64,000 nt of DNA from NCBI GenBank assembly GCA_035279385.1, contig DATEHZ010000061.1, forward strand, positions 1-64,000, in the 5' to 3' direction. The notes beneath the pieces are model-generated. The model did not search any database and was not told the DNA's origin. It saw only the letters and a program-made list of their open reading frames with translations. This document shows positions 17,298 to 26,902 of this stretch, piece after piece (position 1 is the first letter of the stretch; each line of letters opens with the position of its first letter). The DNA comes from DATGJX01 sp035279385. GTDB lineage: Bacteria; Vulcanimicrobiota; Vulcanimicrobiia; Vulcanimicrobiales; Vulcanimicrobiaceae. The position numbers and the translations under genes are program-made.

Positions 17298-18449
17298 CTA
17301 TTCAGGATTCCCGCTCTCCTCGTCTTCGGGCGGCTCCCAGTGCCAGCCCGTCGGTCCGGGCATTCCCGGCGGTCCGGGAATCGGCGGAAGACCGAAGGGT
17401 GAGGCGGCGTCCGCCGGCGCTTGCACACCCGGCACCGCAAACGGCGCGCCGAACGGCATACCGGTTTCCATCGGGGCCGGAGGCGGCGGTGCGGCCGCGC
17501 CTATTCCGAACGGGCTCGCGGGCGGCGGCGCCGCAGGCTGCGCGGTCGCGGGCTTCGGCGTCTCGGGCGTCCACGTCGACCAGTTCAGGCTCGGCATCGG
17601 CGGGGGCGCCGCGGCAGCGCGCATGGGCTCGACGATCGGCGGCTCGGGGACCGGCTCGCGGCTTTGCGCGGCTTTTGCGACTTCGGGTGTCGGCGTGGGT
17701 TCTTCGCGCGGCGTGAAGATCGGCTGGCGCAAATCGCCGACGGCCGCGCCCATCAGCACGTAGCGCGGCGGCGGCAGAATCATCGTATCGGTTCGCCGCG
17801 CAAGCGCGCGCAATTCCTCGAGATCGGTGCGCGGCGCGTCCTCGACTTCCATCGTGTCGAGCAGCAACTCGATCGTATCGCGCAAGTACTCCAGCGGCGG
17901 AATCTTTGCAAACGCGAAGACGTGCTGCGAGATGTCCGCCTTCACCGCTTGCAGCAGTTTGCGCCAATATTCCAGCGGCTGGTAATATTCGAACTGTCCG
18001 AGTTCGCGCTTGGCCTGCGAATACAGGCGGGCAATGCGCTTACCGATCGGATCCGCCGGCGGCCCGGGCTCCACGACGGCGACGCGCTGTGCGACGCGCG
18101 AGAGCTCGGAAACGATCTGCGCGTGGAAGAACGGATCCTGTTCGTGCAGATAATGAAACGCCACGGCCAGATCGAACGTATCCGCCTTCGCCGGAATAAC
18201 CGACGTGCTGCCGCGCAGCAGCGCCGCCCCGATGTTTTGAAATTTGTGGAACACCTGCTCGCGATGCTCGATGACGCTGACGTCGGCACCCGCTTCCATC
18301 GCGCGGTGAATCCATCGCGCATCCTCACCGTATCCGCAGAACAGCACGCGCGTGCCCGGCTCGATGACGAGCGCGTCCCAGATGAGATTGTCGATGTACC
18401 GCGATTCGCGTTCGAACTCGTCGGCTGAATAGCGGGGCGTTTGGTTCAC
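17298..18449 (-). CDS. SAM-dependent methyltransferase with Pro-rich tail
   Basis: A 383-aa protein. Residues about 1-220 have a class I methyltransferase pattern (VLFCGYGEDARWIHRAMEAGADVSVIEH, then FDLAVAFHYLHE), though the glycine motif is degenerate. Residues about 240-383 are a low-complexity Pro/Ala/Met/Gly tail ending acidic. Substrate unknown. Start overlaps the aroA stop by 4 nt, so both are co-translated. Confidence 0.65.
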   Translation of the reverse strand: MNQTPRYSADEFERESRYIDNLIWDALVIEPGTRVLFCGYGEDARWIHRAMEAGADVSVIEHREQVFHKFQNIGAALLRGSTSVIPAKADTFDLAVAFHYLHEQDPFFHAQIVSELSRVAQRVAVVEPGPPADPIGKRIARLYSQAKRELGQFEYYQPLEYWRKLLQAVKADISQHVFAFAKIPPLEYLRDTIELLLDTMEVEDAPRTDLEELRALARRTDTMILPPPRYVLMGAAVGDLRQPIFTPREEPTPTPEVAKAAQSREPVPEPPIVEPMRAAAAPPPMPSLNWSTWTPETPKPATAQPAAPPPASPFGIGAAAPPPPAPMETGMPFGAPFAVPGVQAPADAASPFGLPPIPGPPGMPGPTGWHWEPPEDEESGNPE

Positions 18450-19720
18450 TCTTGCGCCTTCCGAAGTGTCGGCAGAAAGTCGGGGAAGCTGACCTCGATG
18501 CTGGATTCGTCGTTGATGCGCAGCCCTCCGGCGCCCGCAGCCAGCGCCGCAGCAGCCATTGCGGTGCGGTGATCGCCGTGCGTCTCAACCAGCGCGCCCT
18601 CGCACCGAGGCTCCCCGCCGTGAATCGCAAGACCGTTCGGCAGCGGTTCCACCGGCACGCCCGCAGCGCGCATCAGGCGCAGGATCGCGGCAAGCCGATC
18701 CGATTCTTTGGTGCGCAGCTCCTGTACGCCCGTAATCCGCGTTTCGCCGCGTGCGAACGCGGCGGCGACGGCAAGCACGAGCAGCTCGTCTATAGCGCGC
18801 AGCGCGAGATCCTGGCCGACGGATATGCCGTGCAGCTGCGCGGACCGCACCGTGATGTCCGCGATCGGTTCGCCGCAGCGCTCCCGCGGATTCTCGATCT
18901 CGATGCGGGCGCCCATTTGCACGAGCGCGTCGAGCAAACCCGTGCGCGACGGATTTACGCCCACGTCGGTCAAGGTGATCGCGCTGCCTTGCGCCACCGT
19001 GGCGGCGACGATGAAGAAGGCCGCCGCCGAAAAATCGCCCGCGACGTCGACGTCCGCAAAGCGCGTGGGCATCGATCGCAAGTCGACCGTCGAGCGATCG
19101 AAGGTGACGTCGCTCCCGAAATACCGCAGCAAACGCTCCGTATGATCGCGCGAGCCTTTGTCGCCGAGTGTTGCGACGGGCGTACCGGAGAACACGCCGG
19201 CGAGCAGCAGCGCGGTCTTTATCTGCGCGGACGCCGAGACGAGGATGAAGCGGCGCGTCTGCGGCGCGCCGCGTCCCTCGAGAAGCGCGGGCAGCGTACC
19301 GTTCGCGGTCGTGATATGCGCGCCGAACGCCCGCAGCTGCGCTGCGACCGGTTCCATCGGGCGGCGGCGCAGCGAATCGTCCCCGTCAAACTGCGCGCGC
19401 AGGTTTGCGCCCGTGCAGACGCCGAGCATCATGCGCGCCGTCGATCCGGAGTTCATACAATCGATGCGGTGCTGCGGCTCGTGCAGCACCGCGCCGCGCA
19501 CCCGCGCCGTCGTACCGTCGAGTTCGATCTCGGCGCCGATCGCCTGCAATGCTTGCACGGTGGCGCGCACGTCCCGGCCGGGATTGAGGTTGCGCACGGT
19601 TACGGCGTCCGGGCTTTTTGCCGCGAGCATCAGGGCCCGGTGCGAAATCGATTTATCACCGGGGACCGCGATCGCGCCGTGCAGCGGACCCGGGTAGAGG
19701 CTTACGTCGGTAGTAGACAT
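18446..19720 (-). CDS. aroA: 3-phosphoshikimate 1-carboxyvinyltransferase
   Basis: A 424-aa EPSP synthase, sixth step of the shikimate pathway. Conserved blocks: GDKSISHRAL, NSGSTARMMLG, DDSLRRRPM, SASAQIKTALLLAG, GDFSAAAFF, ELRTKESDR and HGDHRTAMA. The NSG[ST]T form of the PEP loop is closer to class II enzymes. First gene of the pair with the methyltransferase. Confidence 0.95.
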   Translation of the reverse strand: MSTTDVSLYPGPLHGAIAVPGDKSISHRALMLAAKSPDAVTVRNLNPGRDVRATVQALQAIGAEIELDGTTARVRGAVLHEPQHRIDCMNSGSTARMMLGVCTGANLRAQFDGDDSLRRRPMEPVAAQLRAFGAHITTANGTLPALLEGRGAPQTRRFILVSASAQIKTALLLAGVFSGTPVATLGDKGSRDHTERLLRYFGSDVTFDRSTVDLRSMPTRFADVDVAGDFSAAAFFIVAATVAQGSAITLTDVGVNPSRTGLLDALVQMGARIEIENPRERCGEPIADITVRSAQLHGISVGQDLALRAIDELLVLAVAAAFARGETRITGVQELRTKESDRLAAILRLMRAAGVPVEPLPNGLAIHGGEPRCEGALVETHGDHRTAMAAAALAAGAGGLRINDESSIEVSFPDFLPTLRKAQE

Positions 19721-19811
19721 GGGACTTTAGGCTTATTTCCGCCGCATTATCGCAAGTTCTTCCTGATTTTGTGCGAAATTCGCAGTCCTACGGAAGTCGA
19801 GGAATAGGGCA

Positions 19812-20903
19812 ATGGAGGCTTGGCGAACGCGCGAAGGAACCGCGCTGCTGGTGTATTACGGCGCGCTCATTGCCCTTATCTTTGCCGCGATACCCTACGC
19901 CGGGAAACCCGCGCATCTCTTCGCCGGCGTGCCGTTTTGGCTTCGCTTCGCCCCGGTCGCTGCTGCGGTCACGCTGGTCGCGGCGGTTTATGCGGTGCCG
20001 CCGCTGCGCGCCCACGCGTACCGGCTGCAACTTTTCAACGTTTCCGTGTTCCTCTTGGCCGTCGTCGCCGTCTGCGCGCATAGGGGCGGCCCGGGCGCGA
20101 CGCTGGCAATGGCGCTCTGCATGTTCGGCGTGCAATACGCGTTCATGCGCTGGGAAGACCTCGTCGCCGCGTACGCGCTTTCCATCGGGCTGTACGAAGC
20201 GCTCGCCGCAGCATCCGGCGTCCTGCTCTCCGCGCAAAGCTTCTATACGGCCGAGATTCTCGCAGCAGTTGCGCTCGTCTGCATCGCACTCGGCTCGCTT
20301 CGCTTGCGCAGCACGTATGCGGCCGCGTCGGAACGATTCGCGCTCGAACAGCAGACCGCGGAGCTTCGGCGGCAAACCGAACGCAACGCGCGCATGGCCC
20401 GTACGGACCAGCTCACCGGACTGCTCAATCGCGCGGGAATGAACGATCTCATCGATCGCGCGCTCGTGCTCGCAAAGAACAACGGCACGCAGACGGCGCT
20501 GCTCTATCTGGATCTGGACGGCTTCAAAAAGATCAACGACGCATGCGGCCACGACGCGGGCGACCTCGCGCTCGTCGAAGCGGCACTGCGCCTGCAGTAC
20601 CATCTGCGCTTCGGGGAAACCGCAGGACGAATCGGCGGCGACGAATTCGTGATCGTGCTGCCGTGGGTGAACGGAATCGAAGAAGCGCAAGCGCTTGCAC
20701 GCCGTATCGAAGAAGCGCTCGCGGAGCCGTTCCAATCGGGAGGGCACCTGTTCCCGCTCTCTGCGAGCATCGGCATCGCGCTGGGCGCGTGCGGCGATAC
20801 GCGCCTGGACTTGCTCAGCGCCGCGGATAATGCGATGTACGAGGTCAAACGCCGGCGCAAAGGGCAGAACCTGCTTGCGGTGGCCGACGCGCGCGGCGTG
20901 TAA
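19812..20903 (+). CDS. Membrane GGDEF diguanylate cyclase
   Basis: A 363-aa protein with five or six N-terminal membrane helices (about 10-175), a helical linker and a GGDEF domain (about 200-360). The active-site loop RIGGDEF is intact, as is TDQLTGLLNR, so c-di-GMP synthesis is expected. The residues where an inhibitory RxxD site would lie read RFGE, so feedback by c-di-GMP may be weak. Confidence 0.88.
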   Translation: MEAWRTREGTALLVYYGALIALIFAAIPYAGKPAHLFAGVPFWLRFAPVAAAVTLVAAVYAVPPLRAHAYRLQLFNVSVFLLAVVAVCAHRGGPGATLAMALCMFGVQYAFMRWEDLVAAYALSIGLYEALAAASGVLLSAQSFYTAEILAAVALVCIALGSLRLRSTYAAASERFALEQQTAELRRQTERNARMARTDQLTGLLNRAGMNDLIDRALVLAKNNGTQTALLYLDLDGFKKINDACGHDAGDLALVEAALRLQYHLRFGETAGRIGGDEFVIVLPWVNGIEEAQALARRIEEALAEPFQSGGHLFPLSASIGIALGACGDTRLDLLSAADNAMYEVKRRRKGQNLLAVADARGV

Positions 20904-20917
20904 GCGCGAACGTATTC

Positions 20918-21000
20918 TGGGGAAAGAGAGACTCGAACTCTCATGGGCGTTAGCCCGGCCGCTTTTGAGGCGGCTGCGTCTACCGTTCCGCCATTTCCCC
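20918..21000 (-). tRNA. tRNA-Leu (CAA)
   Basis: On the minus strand GGGGAAA pairs with the complementary 3' end; class II with a long variable arm. The loop CTCAAAA gives anticodon CAA. CCA is not encoded. Confidence 0.93.
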
Positions 21001-21032
21001 GGAAGGCCTACGGCCGATTCGCTGAGTGCCGC

Positions 21033-24000
21033 TTAGCGGCCTGCGAGAGCCCGCACGTCGTAGCGAACCGCACGAGCGCCGCCTGGCGCGTAGGTGAGCG
21101 TGACGAGCGCGTCCGTGTCGTGACGCTGGATATCCGCGCCTTGCACGCCGCCGCGCTCCCACGTTATCGAGAGCACGCGGTGATGCGCGGGTTCGACGAA
21201 GTCGATGCCGTCGCTGCGCCGCAGGATTCGCGTCGTGCGGTCGATCGCGATGGACGAAAGTTCTTGCGCGCGCTGCGATGTCGAATCCGCAAATGCCGCG
21301 CGGAGCGTGACGGTAAATCCGCCATCTCGCATGGCGATCGTTTTTCGAAACGTCGCGCCGTGCGGCGGCGCATCCGGGGCCGAGTACGTAAACGTCGCGC
21401 TGCGGCCGTCACTATGCACATCTTCGGCGTAGCAGCGGTTGAACGTGCCCGCCGGAATCGGATGCGTGTACTTCGCGATATAATCGCGCGCCGACGGCGG
21501 ACTCTCCCGCATCCACGCATCTCGCAGCCCGCCGACCGTCGTGAACAAATTGTCCGAGCGGGCGGTATCTTCGAACACGAGCGCGCGCGCGCCGGCGCAC
21601 GGTGAGACGATAAGGCGCAGCGCCGCACTCTCGAACACGACGGCGGGATAACCGTCGCTATAGACGTCGGCTTTATAGGCGACCGGACGATCGACAAACG
21701 CCCGGAGCGCCGCGGTTGCTATCCAGCTGCCCGCGCGCAGCGGCACGGCGTTGCGGTGCGGTGCAGAAGGAGCGGGAGCGGACGCGACCGTTTCGGGCGC
21801 GTTCGCCGCCGCGGCGAGCGGAACGAGCAGCGCATCGCGCGCCGGAACCGTTTGCGCCGGAACGTTCGCCGAGAATGCACCTGAATGCACGTGCGCGGCG
21901 CGCGTCCGTAGCGTCGTGCGGCCGTAGTTGACGATATCGAGGAACGCAAACCGTCCGTTCGCCGACACGAGCAGCGCCGCATTCGAAATGCCGCCCGCAG
22001 CGGGTGAAGCGACACGTGCAGCGCGAGCGCTGCCGATCGTGCGTCCGCCCTGGGCGCGGTACGCGCGAAGTTTGCGCTGCACCGCCGGAACGTAGGGCGT
22101 CGCTGCGCCGTTCGGCGGCAAAATCAAGACCGGATATCGCTGCAGATCGTTCGCGGATATGTAACGCAAATCGACGAGCGAGCAGGTGATGCGCATGATG
22201 CGGCAGCCGCGCTGCGCGTCCATCGTCGCCTGCGCGATCTGCGCCACGCGATCGTTCGTCATGCGGGACGCATCGTATGCGCTCGTCAGATACGCGATTG
22301 CCGCGTCCGCCGCGCGGTGCGTTTGCGCGAGCAGCGCGCCGTAGCGCGCAACGAGGCGCCCGAAGCGCGCCGTCGGCGACCAGCGCGCCTGCCGCGTCGT
22401 TTGTACGGAGAGCGCCGCATCCCAGGAGTAAAACGCGTTGGTCCACGGCGCTTCCCACCCGGCGGGGTAGAGCGTATCCTGCACCGGGAAATTTACGATG
22501 CCGTGCGCGCCCATCTGCAGCAGCGTGTGCAGCGCGAGCGTGGTGTTCGCCGGGTCCGCCGGGCGCGGCACGGGTTGATCCGCGCCCTGCAGCCACCCGG
22601 CTTGAAACTCGCCGATCATGACCGGCCGTTGGGGCTGCGTCGCCAGCAATCCCGTCGAAAATTCGAGCTGGGTACGATCGTGCTCGCCGATGCTGTACGC
22701 GTCGCTTTGATACCAGTCGCCCCACGCCCACGCGGGCGCCGACGCCGTGACCTTCATGTCGAACGTGTTGATGAAGAGCGGAGCATCGGGCGCAGCACCG
22801 CGCACGACCGACGCGAGATACGAAATGTACCGGTGAAAATGCGGCCCCGGCCACGTGTCGTTATCCAGGTACGCGCCTTGATCGTCGTCGAGCGCGATGC
22901 CGATGAGGTCGTGTTGCCACGGCGCGAGCGTACGCAGCACGGTCTTCAGCCAACGAACGGCGTAGCGCATGTGCACGGGGTTGTTCATCCATTCTTGCGC
23001 CGCCGCATCGGAATGCGCGTTCTGCAGCGTTGCCGTCGCCGGGTAGCGTCCTTCCAGAACGTCACGCAGCGGCATGCGGTATTGCGGACGCTCCAGCAGC
23101 CACGCCGGGTAACCGCCGTTGCGCCACTCGTTGCGTATCACGGGGCCCGGCCGCAGCACCACTTTAAATCCGTCGTCGTGAATGAGTTTGAAAAGCCCCA
23201 CGAGATCGCGCCGCGGATTCGTGCGGCCGGTGAAGTCGAAATCGCCGTCGCGCAGTTCGTGCCAGTTCCAGATCGCGTACACGTCGATCGTGTTGATGCC
23301 CATCGCCTTGTAGCGTTCGAGGTCGTTTTGCCACTCTTCGCGCGGGATGCGTTCGTAGAAGAAGGCCGCGCCGTACATGAAAAACGGCTGCTGCGTCTGC
23401 GCGCGCGCCGGAGCCGCTGCGAACGCAATTGTCGCGAGCGCGAACAGGCCTGCCGTAACGCGCGCCGCGAAGGGCCACGCGCGCTGCGCTCGCGCAAGGC
23501 CGAGGTAGGCGATGACGCCCACGGCAAGCCAGGCCACACCAAGTGCGATGGGCCGGGGCCCCGTGCTGACGAACGCGTAGCACCAGCCGGCAAGCGCGAT
23601 CAGCGCGGGAAGCGGATAGAGCCACATGCGGAACGGCGCGCGTTCGCCGCGGATGCGCAGTGCGAAGAGCGCGCCGATTTGTGCGATGTTTCCGGTCAGT
23701 ATTGCGGCTGCGCTGAGCAGCGCGATGACGTCCACCAAGTTGAAGAAGCATCCCGCAATGGAGACCGCCCCGATCCCGAGCAGCGCAACGTGCGGAAACT
23801 GCTTGGACGGATGCAGCTTCGCGAACCAGGGGAGAAACGCGCCGTCGCGCGCTGCGGCGAACGGCACGCGCGCGGCGCCGGCGAGATTGCCGTACAGCGA
23901 GGCGAAAGCCGTCAGCAAGATGAGCGCCGTTACGGCGACTGCCGCTTGCCAGCCCCATGCGTTCTGCACCACGGTCGCGCCGACGAACTGCGATTGCGGC

Positions 24001-24803
24001 GTCGGATGACCGTTTGCGTCGAGCAGCGACTGCCACGGCACACCCGAGAGCACGCCGATCTGCAAGAAGACGTACAGTGCCAGAACGATGAGAATTGCCC
24101 ACACGATCGCGAGCGGCAGCGTGCGCTGCGGCTGCTGCACCTCTTCCCCGACGAGCGCGATTTGCGCGTAGCCGGCGTAGTCGTACAGCGTGATGAAGAG
24201 CGCGCTTCCCAAGCCCGTGACGAATCCCCAGCCCAGCGAGAGTGGCGCCGCAGCGGAAAACGCGCGGTGCACGTCGCCGTGTGAGAATCCCGCTATGCCG
24301 ACGATGAGCAGCGTCGCAACGGCGGCCACGCCCAGGTACGCCGCAAGATTCGCAACGGCGGTGATGCGGCGATACACGAATGCGATGCTGACCAAACCGA
24401 TGCCGACGGCAATTGCATGCGTGACGTTCGGATCGTTCGCCGCCGGCGGAAAGACGTACCCTGCGTACTGCGCGAAGCCGATGTAGCCGGTTGCAATCGT
24501 CAGCCCGCTGCTTAGAAAAAACTGCCAATTGAAGAGAAAGGCGAACAGGCGTCCCCAACTATTGGCGCCGAAGACGTCGCGCAGATAGGCGTACGTGCCG
24601 CCCGCACCGGGATAGCGCGAGCCCAATTCCGCCCATACCAGCCCGTCGCACAGCGCGACCAGCGCGCCCGCAATCCAGCCGGTAAGTGCGAGGGGACCGG
24701 CGAGCTGCGCGAGCACCAGCGGAATCGTGATGAGCGGTCCGATGCCGATCATCGTGATGACGTTGAGCGCAATGGCGCCGCGCAGGTTGATGCCGCGGAT
24801 CAT
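21033..24803 (-). CDS. Amino-acid permease fused to GH35-like glycosidase
   Basis: One 1256-aa open frame. Residues about 1-445 are an APC-superfamily permease with 12 helices (GIGPLITIPLV, YPGAGGTYAYLRDVFG). Residues 449-468 form a further hydrophobic helix ending APARA, like a signal peptide, with Q469 next. Then follows a GH35 beta-galactosidase-like domain: YERIPREEWQNDLERYKAMG, YAIWNWHE, VVLRPGPVIRNEW and GYPAWLL. The nucleophile region MIGEFQAGW keeps E732; the acid/base motif, usually ENEYG, reads DDDQG (639-641). An odd 13th helix would place the glycosidase outside the membrane. The C-terminal 450 residues are beta-rich. No internal start with ribosome site is apparent. Confidence 0.8.
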   Translation of the reverse strand: MIRGINLRGAIALNVITMIGIGPLITIPLVLAQLAGPLALTGWIAGALVALCDGLVWAELGSRYPGAGGTYAYLRDVFGANSWGRLFAFLFNWQFFLSSGLTIATGYIGFAQYAGYVFPPAANDPNVTHAIAVGIGLVSIAFVYRRITAVANLAAYLGVAAVATLLIVGIAGFSHGDVHRAFSAAAPLSLGWGFVTGLGSALFITLYDYAGYAQIALVGEEVQQPQRTLPLAIVWAILIVLALYVFLQIGVLSGVPWQSLLDANGHPTPQSQFVGATVVQNAWGWQAAVAVTALILLTAFASLYGNLAGAARVPFAAARDGAFLPWFAKLHPSKQFPHVALLGIGAVSIAGCFFNLVDVIALLSAAAILTGNIAQIGALFALRIRGERAPFRMWLYPLPALIALAGWCYAFVSTGPRPIALGVAWLAVGVIAYLGLARAQRAWPFAARVTAGLFALATIAFAAAPARAQTQQPFFMYGAAFFYERIPREEWQNDLERYKAMGINTIDVYAIWNWHELRDGDFDFTGRTNPRRDLVGLFKLIHDDGFKVVLRPGPVIRNEWRNGGYPAWLLERPQYRMPLRDVLEGRYPATATLQNAHSDAAAQEWMNNPVHMRYAVRWLKTVLRTLAPWQHDLIGIALDDDQGAYLDNDTWPGPHFHRYISYLASVVRGAAPDAPLFINTFDMKVTASAPAWAWGDWYQSDAYSIGEHDRTQLEFSTGLLATQPQRPVMIGEFQAGWLQGADQPVPRPADPANTTLALHTLLQMGAHGIVNFPVQDTLYPAGWEAPWTNAFYSWDAALSVQTTRQARWSPTARFGRLVARYGALLAQTHRAADAAIAYLTSAYDASRMTNDRVAQIAQATMDAQRGCRIMRITCSLVDLRYISANDLQRYPVLILPPNGAATPYVPAVQRKLRAYRAQGGRTIGSARAARVASPAAGGISNAALLVSANGRFAFLDIVNYGRTTLRTRAAHVHSGAFSANVPAQTVPARDALLVPLAAAANAPETVASAPAPSAPHRNAVPLRAGSWIATAALRAFVDRPVAYKADVYSDGYPAVVFESAALRLIVSPCAGARALVFEDTARSDNLFTTVGGLRDAWMRESPPSARDYIAKYTHPIPAGTFNRCYAEDVHSDGRSATFTYSAPDAPPHGATFRKTIAMRDGGFTVTLRAAFADSTSQRAQELSSIAIDRTTRILRRSDGIDFVEPAHHRVLSITWERGGVQGADIQRHDTDALVTLTYAPGGARAVRYDVRALAGR

Positions 24804-24856
24804 GCTCGCGCCGTTCTCTGTAGTGGCCTGCGACCCTGGCGGCGAAGAGCGCGTCC

Positions 24857-25900
24857 ATGACGGACAAGCGCACCACGCTCGCGCGCCTCATGCGATTGCA
24901 AGGCGACGTGCGCGTCGATTTCATCACCAGTCCCGCGCTGCAGGGCAATGCGCTCGGCGATCCGGCGGAGCGGCCCGTAGCGGTGTACCTGCCGCCGCAT
25001 TACGATCCCGAAGGTTCGAAGCGGTATCCGGTGCTGTATTGCCTGCACGGATACACGGGCGACGTCGCGGCATTGCTCGGCGCCCGTCCGTGGGAGTGGA
25101 ACGTCGTGCAGCGTATCGATCGCCTCATCGCGGGTTTGCAGATGGAACCGGCGCTGCTCGTGGTCGTCGACGGTTTCACGCGCCTGGGCGGTTCGCAATA
25201 CGTCGATTCGATTCATAACGGCGATTACGCGACCTACGTTACGCGCGACGTGATCGGCCACGTGGACCGCACTTATCGAACCGTCGCGTCGGAGGGCGGC
25301 CGCGCCGTGCTCGGCAAGTCGTCCGGGGGCTTTGGTTCGCTGCATCTCTGCATGAACTATCCCGGGTTCTTCGCCGCGTTCGCCTCGCACAGCGGCGACT
25401 CGTATTTTCGTTACGCGGATCCGCCGCTGTTCGTGCAAGCACAGCGCACGCTGGAGAAGCACGGCTGGAACGTCGGCAAATTCGTGGAGCATTTCGAGGA
25501 GGCGAACAAACGTCCGCAGAGCGATTACTCCACGATGGAATTTCTCGGCTATGCGTCTGCGTATTCACCGCGCAGTGCGAACGCGTTCGACATCGAGTTG
25601 CCGTTCGACCGGAATACCGGCGAGCTGCGTGAGGACGTGTGGGCGCGGTGGCTTGCGTTCGACCCGGTAGAGATTTGCCGGGACAAGCAAGCGGAACTGG
25701 CGCGCCTACGCTTGCGTTACTTGGACTGCGGCCGGCGCGACGAATACGCGCTGGACGTCGGGGCGCGCATCCTCGCAGCCCGCATGCGGGAGATGGGCCT
25801 GGAGGTGCGCCACGAAGAGTTCGACGACGATCATCGAAACGTCGGATACCGCTACGATGTGTCGCTGCCGGCATTGGCCGGCGTCTTGGAGAGAGCATGA
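24857..25900 (+). CDS. Putative esterase (esterase D/FrmB-like alpha/beta hydrolase)
   Basis: A 347-aa alpha/beta hydrolase. YLPPHYDPEG, YPVLYCLHGYTGD (oxyanion loop) and GKSSGGFGSL with the nucleophile Ser are diagnostic of the esterase family that includes S-formylglutathione hydrolase and mycolyltransferase-like enzymes. The Asp/His of the triad probably lie in LDCGRRDEY and DDDHRNVGYR. Divergent from the permease fusion; overlaps the next gene by 4 nt. Confidence 0.85.
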   Translation: MTDKRTTLARLMRLQGDVRVDFITSPALQGNALGDPAERPVAVYLPPHYDPEGSKRYPVLYCLHGYTGDVAALLGARPWEWNVVQRIDRLIAGLQMEPALLVVVDGFTRLGGSQYVDSIHNGDYATYVTRDVIGHVDRTYRTVASEGGRAVLGKSSGGFGSLHLCMNYPGFFAAFASHSGDSYFRYADPPLFVQAQRTLEKHGWNVGKFVEHFEEANKRPQSDYSTMEFLGYASAYSPRSANAFDIELPFDRNTGELREDVWARWLAFDPVEICRDKQAELARLRLRYLDCGRRDEYALDVGARILAARMREMGLEVRHEEFDDDHRNVGYRYDVSLPALAGVLERA

Positions 25901-26469
25901 ACCGGTTCGTTCTGGCCCTGGTCCTGTGTGGGCCGGCGGCCGCTGCCGTGCCCGCCGCCGCGCAACAAGCGCCGCAGCAGGCCTACGCCGCGCCCACGCC
26001 GGCGCCGAATCAGTTCACCGATCCGGCGATGTCGTTCATAGCGCCCGCAGGCTATTACAAAGCGAACATTCCCGCGCACGATCCCACCGATTTCGATCAG
26101 CCGACCGTCGTTGCCGCATTCGCGAATCGCGGTGCGACGCGCGTCATCTCCATCCAAATGGAGACCTTCACCGGCTCGCTCAGCGGTTTCGAGATGGTGA
26201 CGGAAAACGAAATGCGCAACGCGACCGACGGCGTGTTCTTCAAAAAGAAAGAGCAGACGACGCTCTCCAACGGCATGCCGGCCTATTGGCAAGAGATCAC
26301 CGTCGGCAGCGGCTTCCAGACGGCCAAGCGTTTTCAGTACGCGTGGATCGACGGCGTGCGGGGCGTCGTGCTTTCGATCACCGGGCGGTACGGCGAGATT
26401 ACGGAAGACGAAGCCAAGAAAGCGCTGGCGAACGCGAGCGCCGTCGCCTATCCGCGCAACCGCTACTAG
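25897..26469 (+). CDS. Exported hypothetical protein
   Basis: A 190-aa protein with a clear signal peptide (residues 1-22, cleavage after AAA before QQAPQQ). The mature part begins with a Pro/Ala/Gln-rich stretch then a beta-rich domain (MSFIAPAGY..., GMPAYWQEITV, WIDGVRGVVLSITGRYG) like those of PsbP/DUF1795-type proteins. ATG 25897 overlaps the esterase stop. Confidence 0.75.
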   Translation: MNRFVLALVLCGPAAAAVPAAAQQAPQQAYAAPTPAPNQFTDPAMSFIAPAGYYKANIPAHDPTDFDQPTVVAAFANRGATRVISIQMETFTGSLSGFEMVTENEMRNATDGVFFKKKEQTTLSNGMPAYWQEITVGSGFQTAKRFQYAWIDGVRGVVLSITGRYGEITEDEAKKALANASAVAYPRNRY

Positions 26470-26560
26470 CGCGCCGTCGCGGCTTTACTAGCCGCCCAGA
26501 CACATGCCATGTCCCATCCGGCATCCCCCAAACGTGTATGGTGGCAAAGGAGGAACACTC

Positions 26561-26902
26561 ATGAGTCAATTCGTGTATCTCTATCGCGGCGGCCGCAGCC
26601 CCGAATCCCCCGCCGAAGGCGAGCAGGTGATGCAGCGCTGGATGACTTGGCTTGGGGACTTGGCAGCCAAGGGCCACGTCAAAGATCAGGGCCAACCGCT
26701 CGAAGGCGAAGGCAAAGTCGTGCGGCGTAACGGTAAGGGCCAAGCGATCACCGACGGGCCGTACCCCGAATCGAAAGACATTGTCGGCGGTTACACGCTC
26801 ATCGAAGCCAAAGATCTGGCGGAAGCAGCCGATCTCGCCGGCGGATGTCCGATCCTCGATCGCGATGGTCTGGTTGAAGTGCGGCCGGTTCTTTTGATGT
26901 AG
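26561..26902 (+). CDS. YCII-related (DGPF) domain protein
   Basis: A 113-aa YCII/DGPF-domain protein: YLYRGG at the start, WMTWLGDLAAKGHVKD, and TDGPYPESKDIVGGYTLIEA, the family signature. The next gene is an ECF sigma factor of the type genomically linked to these proteins, overlapping by one base. AAAGGAGG lies 7 nt before ATG 26561. Confidence 0.9.
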   Translation: MSQFVYLYRGGRSPESPAEGEQVMQRWMTWLGDLAAKGHVKDQGQPLEGEGKVVRRNGKGQAITDGPYPESKDIVGGYTLIEAKDLAEAADLAGGCPILDRDGLVEVRPVLLM

